From positions 1 to 13,555 of the forward strand of contig JAFDHU010000018.1 of the NCBI GenBank assembly GCA_019308625.1: DNA of 13,555 bases. Reading direction: 5' to 3'. Position numbers and translations under genes: made by a program. Source of the stretch: Deltaproteobacteria bacterium (GTDB taxonomy: Bacteria; Desulfobacterota; Desulfobaccia; Desulfobaccales; 0-14-0-80-60-11). Shown here piece after piece: positions 8,298 to 13,555 of this stretch (within the stretch, counting starts at the first letter, position 1; the number at the start of each line of letters is the position of its first letter). The notes beneath the pieces are model-generated. The model saw nothing but the letters and a program-made list of their open reading frames with translations. It searched no databases and was not told the DNA's origin.

Positions 8298-8702
8298 ATG
8301 CTAAAGAAATGGCAGCTTGCTGTGGGGAGTATTGTGCTCAGCGCCCTGATGGTATCCGGCTGCGCCCTGACGCTGCTGGGCTTGGGGGCCGCGGCCGGTA
8401 TCGGGACCTATAGATATGTGGAAGGGACCATGGAAAAGGACTATCCCCGGCCCATGCAGTCTACCTATCAGGCCTGCATGTCCGCGGCCAGCACCATGGG
8501 CCTGAGGGTGGCCCAGCAGCACTACAGCCCGGTGGATTCCCGCATTGAGGCGGTGCAGCCCTCGGGCAGCACGGTGAAAATTCAGCTGGTGGCCCGGCCC
8601 AACAACATCACCACCGTGAAGGTGCGCTTCGGCCTGATGGGCAATGAAGATCAGTCGGCTTACTTCCACCGTCTGGTGATGGACAACCTGGGGATAAAGT
8701 GA
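8298..8702 (+). CDS. DUF3568-type lipoprotein
   Basis: 134 aa from ATG 8298, with a strong GGGGGAGGAT 7 bases upstream. It has a signal peptide of type II: basic start MLKKWQ, hydrophobic stretch, lipobox VSGC with the lipidated Cys at 22. A glycine/alanine-rich segment (LLGLGAAAGIGTYRYVEG) follows, then a compact alpha/beta domain with a helix resembling YQACMSAASTMGLRV and strands RIEAVQPSGSTVKIQLVARP and TTVKVRFGLMG. This arrangement (GAGAG..Y.YV.G, then one small domain) is typical of the DUF3568 lipoproteins frequent in deltaproteobacteria; their function is unknown. Position 24 is not Asp, so outer-membrane sorting is expected. Last gene before the terminator. Confidence 0.85.
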   Translation: MLKKWQLAVGSIVLSALMVSGCALTLLGLGAAAGIGTYRYVEGTMEKDYPRPMQSTYQACMSAASTMGLRVAQQHYSPVDSRIEAVQPSGSTVKIQLVARPNNITTVKVRFGLMGNEDQSAYFHRLVMDNLGIK

Positions 8703-8723
8703 AACCGGACCGGGGAAGGCATA

Positions 8724-8750
8724 AAAAAGGGGCCGCGCTGGCCCCTTTTT
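8724..8750. terminator. Bidirectional intrinsic terminator between the lipoprotein gene and pheS
   Basis: The core GGGGCC / GGCCCC stem with loop GCGCT is flanked by an A6 run on the left and a T5-C-T4 run on the right, which extend the stem to 11 bp. Read on either strand it is a GC stem followed by a U-run, so it serves both converging transcripts. Confidence 0.9.
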
Positions 8751-8753
8751 CTT

Positions 8754-9776
8754 TTAGAACTGTTTCAGGAAGCGCAGGTCATTTTCAAAGAAGAGGCGGA
8801 TGTCGTCAATGCCGTACTTCAGCATGGCGAAGCGCTCCACTCCTAAGCCGAAGGCGAAGCCGGTGAACTCCTCCGGGTCGTAGCCCACCGCCTCAAATAC
8901 CGCCGGGTGCACCATACCCGCGCCCAGGACCTCCAGCCAGCCGGTGGCCTTGCACACCCGGCACCCCTCGCCCCGGCAGATGACGCAGGCGATGTCCACC
9001 TCGGCCGAGGGCTCGGTGAAGGGAAAGTAGCTGGGCCGGAAGCGCAGGCCCACCTCCGGGCCGAAGAGCTGGTGCACAAACTCGGTGAGCACCCCCTTCA
9101 AATCGGCAAAAGTGACGTCCCGGTCCACCAGGAGCCCCTCCACTTGGTGGAACATGGGGGAGTGGGTCATGTCCAGGTCCCGGCGGTACACCTTGCCCGG
9201 GGCGATGATGCGCACCGGCGGCCGGCGCTGCTCCATGACCCGGATCTGCATGGGTGAGGTGTGGGTGCGCAGCAGCACCCGGTCGTTGAAGTAGAAGGTG
9301 TCCTGCATGTCCCGGGCCGGGTGATCCGGGGGGATGTTCAGGGCCTCAAAGTTGTACCAGTCCAGTTCCACCTCCGGCCCCTCCACCGCCTCAAAGCCCA
9401 GGCGCTGGAAGATGTCGCAGATTTCCTCCATGATGCGGGTCAAGGGGTGGATGCGGCCCAGGGGGTGGCGGCGGCCGGGGAGGGTGACGTCAATTTCCCG
9501 GACGGCCGCGGCCCGGAGGGCTTCCTCTTTGAGGGTTCTCAGGGCCTGGGTGAGGGCAGCCTCCAGGGCCTCTTTGGCCTGATTGGCCTTGCGTCCCACC
9601 AGCTTACGCTCCTCCGGGGGCAGGTCCTTCAGCCCCCGGAGAATCAGGGTGAGTCTGCCTTTACGCCCCAGGTACTTCACCCGGAGCTGCTCCACCTCCT
9701 CGGGGGTGGCGGCTTGGCCGATTTCTCCTAAGGCCTGCTCCTCCAGCTCGGCTACCTGTTGTTCTTGGAGGGTCAT
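8754..9776 (-). CDS. pheS: Phenylalanyl-tRNA synthetase alpha subunit
   Basis: PheS carries the catalytic site that charges tRNA-Phe, in an alpha2-beta2 enzyme with PheT. The product is 340 aa from ATG 9776 (347 from GTG 9797; neither has a good ribosome site). The N-terminal coiled coil (about 1-90) is followed by the class II core: motif 1 region around RIMEEICDIFQRLGF, motif 2 with FRPSYFPFTEPSAEVD, and motif 3 GFAFGLGVERFAMLKYG; it ends with the conserved FFENDLRFLKQF. A small zinc-knuckle-like insert has Cys 264, 267, 272 and 275 (C-x2-C-x4-C-x2-C) where E. coli has none; similar inserts occur in Bacillus PheS. It is last in the thrS-infC-rpmI-rplT-pheS operon. pheT does not follow: the terminator begins four bases after the stop. 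Confidence 0.96.
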   Translation of the reverse strand: MTLQEQQVAELEEQALGEIGQAATPEEVEQLRVKYLGRKGRLTLILRGLKDLPPEERKLVGRKANQAKEALEAALTQALRTLKEEALRAAAVREIDVTLPGRRHPLGRIHPLTRIMEEICDIFQRLGFEAVEGPEVELDWYNFEALNIPPDHPARDMQDTFYFNDRVLLRTHTSPMQIRVMEQRRPPVRIIAPGKVYRRDLDMTHSPMFHQVEGLLVDRDVTFADLKGVLTEFVHQLFGPEVGLRFRPSYFPFTEPSAEVDIACVICRGEGCRVCKATGWLEVLGAGMVHPAVFEAVGYDPEEFTGFAFGLGVERFAMLKYGIDDIRLFFENDLRFLKQF

Positions 9777-9864
9777 CTTGCTCAGTTGCCATGTCACACC
9801 GAGGCTTTACGGTTTCCCGGCCCAAAGCCCCGGACTGCACGCCGGGTGAAACTAAAGATTTTTA

Positions 9865-10215
9865 TCAGGCTTGGCGGGCAAGTTCGGCGATGTGGGCGAA
9901 GCTTTGGGGCTGCGAGACGGCCAGGTCGGCCAGGACCTTGCGGTCCAGATTGATTTGGGCTTTTTTCAGCCCCCCGATGAACTTGCTGTAGGACATCCCC
10001 AGGGGACGCAGGGCAGCATTGATGCGGGTGATCCACAGGCGGCGGAACTCCCGCTTCCGCACCTTGCGGTCCCGGTAGGCGAAGGCCAGGCCCCGCTCCA
10101 CCGCTTCCCGGGCGGTGCGGTAGAGGCGCCGCCGGCCGCCCCGGTAGCCTTTGGCCATTTTCAGATATTTTTTGCGGCGCGCCCGGGAGGACACGCTTTT
10201 CTTGACGCGCGGCAT
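9865..10215 (-). CDS. rplT: 50S ribosomal protein L20
   Basis: L20 binds 23S rRNA and is needed early in 50S assembly; in several bacteria it also represses its own rpmI-rplT message. The product is 116 aa, full length: a highly basic N-terminal tail (MPRVKKSVSSRARRKKYLKM), the GYRGGRRRLYRTAREAVER segment, and the conserved RRLWITRINAALR and YSKFIGGLKKAQI. AGGAG lies about 7 bases before the ATG. It is 15 bp downstream of rpmI, the normal pairing. The 67-90 bp before pheS holds G/C-rich segments but no clear terminator. Confidence 0.98.
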   Translation of the reverse strand: MPRVKKSVSSRARRKKYLKMAKGYRGGRRRLYRTAREAVERGLAFAYRDRKVRKREFRRLWITRINAALRPLGMSYSKFIGGLKKAQINLDRKVLADLAVSQPQSFAHIAELARQA

Positions 10216-10230
10216 GGCACACTCCTGAGC

Positions 10231-10428
10231 TTAGAGATAGGGCAGAAGCTGCTTGATTTTTTTCCGTTCCACCGGATGGGCAAAATCCGGTTGGCGCTGC
10301 TGGCGTTTTCTCTTGCGGGATTTGCCGGTAAGCAGATGGCTATGGCCCGGGCGCTTCCGCTTCAGCTTGCCGGAAGCGGTGACCCGGAAGCGCTTGGCCG
10401 CGCCGCGGTGCGTTTTGAGCTTGGGCAT
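10231..10428 (-). CDS. rpmI: 50S ribosomal protein L35
   Basis: 65 aa, the usual length. Starts MPKLKTHRGAAKRFRVTASG, the L35 hallmark, followed by KLKRKRPGHSHLLTGKSRKRKRQ. L35 sits in the large ribosomal subunit. A GAGGT ribosome site lies 5 bases before the ATG. The gene is preceded by a 131-bp leader after infC that could carry control by L20, and is followed 15 bp later by rplT. Confidence 0.98.
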   Translation of the reverse strand: MPKLKTHRGAAKRFRVTASGKLKRKRPGHSHLLTGKSRKRKRQQRQPDFAHPVERKKIKQLLPYL

Positions 10429-10470
10429 GATGGACCTCTGGTTTTAGGCTCCAATAAAGGGTGGCGGCTT

Positions 10471-10500
10471 CCTAGTCCGGAACAATCGCCCCGGTCCAGG
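10471..10500 (-). promoter_or_regulatory. Hairpin in the rpmI leader, possible L20 control element
   Basis: Arms 10471-10480 and 10491-10500 pair at 8 of 10 positions around a 10-base loop, 43 bases before rpmI. L20 represses rpmI-rplT in E. coli and Bacillus through leader RNA structure; a similar role here is an inference from position only. Confidence 0.3.
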
Positions 10501-10524
10501 AGGCGTTTGACCCACAAATTGTTT

Positions 10525-10552
10525 AATTTATCTCAAAAATGGAAATTGTAAA
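10525..10552 (-). promoter_or_regulatory. Possible internal sigma-70 promoter for rpmI-rplT-pheS
   Basis: On the minus strand, TTTACA (10547-10552), a 16-base spacer and TAAATT (10525-10530) lie in an AT-rich island directly after the infC stop, conspicuous in this GC-rich region. It would let ribosomal protein genes be transcribed apart from thrS-infC. Confidence 0.4.
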
Positions 10553-10559
10553 CCAAAAA

Positions 10560-11072
10560 CTATTGTCGGGGGGCCAGGATCATGGACAGGGTGCGGCCTT
10601 CCTGTTTGGGGGGCTGCTCCACCACCGCCACGTCGGCCAGTTCCTCGGCGATTCTCCGCAGAATGGCATAGCCCCGGTCCTGGTGCACCATCTCCCGTCC
10701 CCGGAAAATCATGGTGATTTTGGCCTTGTCCCGATCGGCCAGGAAGCGCCGGACGTTTCTGAGCTTGAATTCCATGTCGTGGGGCTCGATCTTGGGGCGG
10801 AACTTGACCTCTTTCACCTGGATGGTGGTGGCGCGGCGGCGGGCCTCCTGCTGTTTTTTGGCCTGCTGGTACTTGAACTTGCCGTAATCCATGACCCGGC
10901 ACACCGGCGGATTGGCCTGGGGGGCTACCTCCACCAGGTCCAGGTTCAGTTCGGCGGCGTACTCCAGGGCTTCCTTTATGGGTTTGACGCCTTCATTCTT
11001 GCCGTCCACCCCGATAAGCAGAACTTCCGGGGCCCTGATCTGCTGATTGATCCTCACGCGCTGTCTCTGGAT
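10560..11072 (-). CDS. infC: Translation initiation factor IF-3, probable AUC start
   Basis: IF3 binds the 30S subunit, prevents 50S joining and rejects non-canonical start codons. The product is 170 aa with ATC 11070-11072 as start. The N-domain has RINQQIRAPEVLLI and the linker region LVEVAPQANPPVCRVMDYGK; the C-domain has QVKEVKFRPKIEPHD and AKITMIFRGREMVHQ. Start choice: a perfect AGGAGGT (11081-11087) lies exactly 8 bases before ATC. The frame is closed by TAG at 11079-11081, and no ATG, GTG or TTG occurs between that stop and RIN except a GTG at 11057, 23 bases from the ribosome site. The thrS stop codon overlaps the AGGAGGT, so the genes are probably translationally coupled. E. coli infC starts with AUU, and IF3 thereby limits its own synthesis; the same logic fits here. 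Confidence 0.93.
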   Translation of the reverse strand: MQRQRVRINQQIRAPEVLLIGVDGKNEGVKPIKEALEYAAELNLDLVEVAPQANPPVCRVMDYGKFKYQQAKKQQEARRRATTIQVKEVKFRPKIEPHDMEFKLRNVRRFLADRDKAKITMIFRGREMVHQDRGYAILRRIAEELADVAVVEQPPKQEGRTLSMILAPRQ

Positions 11073-11913
11073 GGCCTTCTACCTCCTGGCTGATTGGGGA
11101 TTGCGGGTGGGGGACGGTATCTGACTTTCCTCTTTGAGGCGGGCGAGGAAGGCCTCCAGTTTCAGGCCCTTCAACTCTGTTCCGTCCCGCCGGCGGGGCG
11201 ACAGGGTGCGCGTTTCGGCCTCCCGGTCTCCCACCACCACCATATAGGGAATTTTCTGCAACTGGGCTTCTCTGATTTTATACCGCAAAGTCTCCGGGCG
11301 GAAGTCCGCTTCCACCCGGAGGCCTTCAGCCATCAGAAGCTCCGCCACCTCACGGGCATAAGTATGGACCCGGTCGGTGATGGGCAGGATGACGGCCTGC
11401 ACCGGGGCCAGCCACAGGGGGAAGGCCCCGGCATAGTGTTCAATTAGCACTCCCAGGAACCGCTCCAGGGAGCCCAGGATGACCCGATGCAGCATGGCCG
11501 GGCGGTGGCGCTGGCCGTCGGGACCCACATAGGTCAGGTCAAAACGCTCGGGCAGGGTGAAGTCGCACTGGATAGTGGCGCACTGCCAGCGCCGCTTAAG
11601 GGCGTCGGTAAGCTTGACGTCAATTTTGGGGCCGTAAAACGCGCCCTCGCCTGCGCAGATGCGATACGGCAGGCCCTTGGCCTTCAGGGCTCCGATTAAG
11701 GCGTTGGTGGCCAGCTCCCATTCAGCGTCAGTGCCGATGGACTTCTCCGGCCGGGTGGAAAGCTCCACCTCGTAGTCAAAGCCGAAGATGGCCATGACTT
11801 CGTCCACCAGGTCCAGCACCCCCAGGATTTCGCTTTCCACCTGCTCCGGCATGCAGATGATATGAGCATCGTCCTGGGTAAACTGCCGCACCCGGGTGAG
11901 GCCGTGAAGCACT

Positions 11914-12058
11914 CCGGAGCGCTCATGGCGCAGTACCGTGCCCAGCTCGAAGTAACGCAGGGGCAGCTCCCGGTAGCTGCGCACCCGGAGCGCTCATGGC
12001 GCAGTACCGTGCCCAGCTCGAAGTAACGCAGGGGCAGCTCCCGGTAGCTGCGCACCCG
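11914..12058. repeat. Exact 71-bp tandem duplication inside thrS
   Basis: Bases 11914-11987 are identical to 11985-12058 (74 matching bases at period 71). The unit encodes the ThrRS segment around RSYRELPLRYFELGTVLRHE. Since 71 is not a multiple of 3, the second copy changes the reading frame. No mismatch separates the copies, so it is either very recent or artefactual. Confidence 0.97.
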
Positions 12059-12227
12059 TGATTTGTAGATGAGCATGTGGGCCACGCAGTTCATGGGCTT
12101 GATGCCGTAGAGCTGGCCCTCTGCCTCGGTGAAGTACATATGTTCCCGGTAGTTTTCCATGTGGCCGGAGCGCTCCCACAGCTCGGCCTTGAGCATCTGG
12201 GGGCCCATGACCATCTGATAGCCCCGC

Positions 12228-12281
12228 CGCAGGTGCAGCTGCCGCTCAAAATCTCGCAGGTGCAGCTGCCGCTCAAAATCT
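12228..12281. repeat. Exact 27-bp tandem duplication inside thrS
   Basis: Bases 12228-12254 and 12255-12281 are identical. On the minus strand each copy encodes DFERQLHLR, so the protein reads this nonapeptide twice before RGYQMVMGP; homologues have it once. In frame, so not disruptive by itself. Confidence 0.97.
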
Positions 12282-13025
12282 TCAATGATGCTGCGGATGA
12301 GGGCGCCTTTGGGGTGGTAGATGACCAGGCCCGGGCCGGCCTCCTCCTCAATGCTGAACAGGCCCAGCGCGCTGCAGCATGGGCTGGCGCTCATCGCCCC
12401 GCCAGTAGGCCCCGGAGATGCCGGTGAGCTTGAAGGCCTTGAGATAGCCGGTGGAGGGCACATGGGGTCCGCGACACAAGTCCACAAAGCTGCCTTGGCG
12501 GTACAGGCTGACCTGCGGCTGGTCTATTTCCTCAAGCAACTCCACCTTGTAGGTTTCGCCCTCCTCCTGAAACACCCTGATGGCTTCTTCTTTGGGAAGC
12601 TCCTGCCGCTCAAAGGGCAGGTCCTGGGCCACCAGCTCGGCCATTCGGGCCTCGATGCGGCTCAGGTCTTCGGGAGTAAAGGGCTTTTCCGTGTCGAAAT
12701 CGTAGTAAAACCCGGATTCAATGGCCGGGCCGATGGCGATTTTCACTCCGGGGAACAGCTCCTGCACCGCCTCGGCCATGACGTGGGAGGTGCTGTGGCG
12801 CATGATTTCCAGGCCTTCCGGGGTGTCCACCCCGATGGGAGTGAGGGTGCAGTCCCGGGTCAAGGGGCAGGACAGGTCCCGCAACTCCCCGTTTACCCGG
12901 ACGGCCACGATGTGGCGGTCCAGGGCCACCCCCAGGCGGGTTAAGACCTGGGAGGCAGTGAGGCCCTCCTCTACCTCCAAAGCGACGCCATTATCCAGTT
13001 TTACGGTGATCATGCCATTATCAAT

Positions 13026-13067
13026 AAAAAAGGCATCCTGGTGGTCACAAGGGAACGCCCAGATGCC
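13026..13067 (-). terminator. Terminator-like hairpin directly before the thrS start codon (possible attenuator)
   Basis: On the minus strand GGCATC (13062-13067) and TGG (13059-13061) pair with CCA (13039-13041) and GATGCC (13032-13037), with one bulged base and a 17-nt loop, followed at once by TTTTTT (13026-13031). This is the form of an intrinsic terminator. It lies inside the thrS leader, 12 bases before ATG 13013. An alternative pairing CCAG/CTGG using the upstream GACCAGTGCGGCATCTGG would exclude it. No T-box core motif is present in the leader. Confidence 0.6.
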
Positions 13068-13155
13068 GCACTGGTCAACAGCAACAGTTAAAATTCACGG
13101 AGAGGATGACTTACGGTCAAAAGCTTTTGGCCCATAACGGTTGATATCCGCCGTT

Positions 13156-13183
13156 ATTTTGCCCCAATCCGGAAAAATGTCAA
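13156..13183 (-). promoter_or_regulatory. Sigma-70 promoter of the thrS operon
   Basis: A perfect -35 TTGACA (13178-13183), a 16-base spacer and CAAAAT (13156-13161, 4 of 6) on the minus strand. Transcription from about 13148 would give a leader of about 135 nt before thrS. It is the best promoter in the 303-bp thrS/glycoside hydrolase divergent region. Confidence 0.6.
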
Positions 13184-13260
13184 GATTTTTTGGGGATAAA
13201 ACGCGCGGTGCCGGAACGGGCGCCAAATTGCCGAATTTCCGCCGGATGGCCGGACGGGCG

Positions 13261-13269
13261 TGATAAAAT
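13261..13269 (+). promoter_or_regulatory. Possible extended -10 promoter for the glycoside hydrolase gene
   Basis: TGATAAAAT is an extended -10 (TG-N-TAAAAT) about 48 bp upstream of the GTG start at 13317. No good -35 accompanies it. The rest of 13184-13316 shows only G/C-rich palindromic stretches (for example GCCGGATGGCCGGAC). Confidence 0.35.
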
Positions 13270-13316
13270 CGGCATTGAACAACTTGCATTTCTGTTTCCG
13301 GTCAGGGGAAGAGGAA

Positions 13317-13555
13317 GTGAGGAAATTTAGGGAGAAATGCCGGGTCCAGGCGGCTTGGCTGGGGGTATTGCTCCTGCCCGGCCTGCTGCTGGCGGCCTGC
13401 CAGCGGCCTCCCGGTCCCGGAGAGCTGGACAGGGTGCTCAAGGCCTCCTGGCGGACCTATGTCCGGCGCTTCATTTCTCCGGCCGGACGGGTGGTGGTTC
13501 CCCAGCGGGAGGGGGAGACCATCTCCGAGGCTCAGGCCTATGCCCTGCTCCGGGC
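13317..13555 (+). CDS. Glycoside hydrolase family 8 lipoprotein, N-terminal part (runs off right edge)
   Basis: The first 79 codons are visible from GTG 13317, with GGGGAAGAGG just upstream. A type II signal peptide comes first: basic start MRKFREKCR, then a hydrophobic stretch and lipobox LAAC with the lipidated Cys at 28. The mature start includes SWRTYVRRFISPAGRVVVPQ followed by REGETISEAQAYALLRA. This W..Y..RF....GRV ... SE.QAYALL pattern is the conserved N-terminus of GH8 enzymes (BcsZ-type endoglucanase, chitosanase, oligoxylanase); the Glu of the SEAQAY segment aligns with the family's general acid. A membrane-anchored hydrolase of beta-1,4-glucan or an exopolysaccharide is likely; the substrate cannot be told without the rest. 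It is divergent from thrS. Confidence 0.75.
   Translation, partial: MRKFREKCRVQAAWLGVLLLPGLLLAACQRPPGPGELDRVLKASWRTYVRRFISPAGRVVVPQREGETISEAQAYALLR

Larger units (their letters stand above)
11079..13013 (-). pseudogene. thrS: Threonyl-tRNA synthetase, reading frame disrupted by one deletion and two tandem duplications
   Basis: ThrRS charges tRNA-Thr and edits mis-attached Ser. Three open segments form the gene. 13013 to about 12369: TGS domain, editing domain with HSTSHV and DLCRGPHV, up to GDERQPMLQR. About 12367 to 11990: LGLFSIEEEAGPGL to the motif 2 region, including catalytic Cys in MNCVAHM. 11984 to 11079: DDAHI, MLHRVILGS and the anticodon-binding domain. Between MLQR and LGLFS the usual 33 residues (IYGTA... 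to ...RDHRKLGKE) are absent, which with one base left over means a 98-bp loss and a frameshift. A 27-bp in-frame duplication repeats DFERQLHLR, and a 71-bp duplication repeats RSYRELPLRYFELGT... and shifts the frame back. The summed length (1935 bp, 645 codons) is nevertheless normal. Essential gene in its usual operon, so a sequence error is likely. Confidence 0.92.

Noticed and set aside
11914..12281. The tandem repeats in thrS as a CRISPR or natural repeat domain
   Set aside because: They are two-copy exact duplications without spacers, encoding segments that homologues carry once.
13014..13086. Threonine-codon leader peptide before thrS (frame with TTG ACC ... GTG ACC ACC AGG ATG ... TGA)
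   Set aside because: It has three Thr codons and ends in an ATGA overlap, but no start codon has a ribosome site, and the tandem ACC codons lie in the loop/3' arm of the hairpin, not upstream where stalling would favour an antiterminator.
13088..13135. 15-codon frame MGQKLLTVSHPLREF in the thrS leader
   Set aside because: No ribosome site and only one Thr codon; probably chance.
13184..13240. CGGCACCGCG near 13201-13215 (minus strand) as a T-box core
   Set aside because: It only loosely resembles AGGGTGGNACCGCG and lies upstream of the thrS promoter, so it would not be in the leader RNA.

Overview
The window looks like a GC-rich chromosome fragment of an anaerobic deltaproteobacterial (Desulfobacterota-like) bacterium. 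This is inferred from protein flavour, the pairing of two sigma-54 activators with a flagellar operon, and the translation operon; no rRNA or marker match could be run. It has no prophage, insertion sequence, CRISPR array or tRNA gene that I can see. Most genes are ordinary, but two are visibly broken.

Left part (1-4904, all on the minus strand): a two-tier flagellar control module. Transcription runs from a FleQ/FlrA-like sigma-54 response regulator (3435-4853), through a small exported coiled-coil protein (2931-3269) and an exported TPR-like protein (1580-2929), to a second FlrC-like sigma-54 regulator (232-1566), and then to the start of flgB (1-105), which leaves the window. A good sigma-54 promoter (3295-3310) precedes the middle operon. 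Inverted GTCAA-N4-TTGAC-type sites resembling the FleQ box lie before the first regulator, before the middle operon and before flgB. I read this as regulator 1 -> middle operon including regulator 2 -> flgB operon. As sequenced, regulator 2 has lost its Walker A region and its HTH frame.

Middle (4905-8750): a divergent intergenic region with a 16-bp perfect hairpin and a G-quadruplex-type tract, an unrecognised small membrane protein (5178-5801), then murJ (lipid II flippase), nth (endonuclease III) and a DUF3568-type lipoprotein. These end at a bidirectional terminator.

Right part (8754-13183, minus strand): the classical translation operon thrS-infC-rpmI-rplT-pheS. infC appears to start at AUC. 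pheT does not follow pheS; the operon ends at the terminator. thrS has a strong promoter and a terminator-like hairpin directly before its start codon. Its coding sequence is disrupted by one deletion of about 98 bp and two exact tandem duplications (71 bp and 27 bp). The duplications add up to 98 bp, so the total length of the gene is about normal. Divergent from thrS, a family 8 glycoside hydrolase lipoprotein starts at 13317 and runs off the right edge.

Main points for a second look: the cluster of five deletion/duplication lesions in two conserved genes (assembly error or real), the predicted flagellar regulatory sites, the AUC start of infC, the hairpin before thrS, and the missing pheT.
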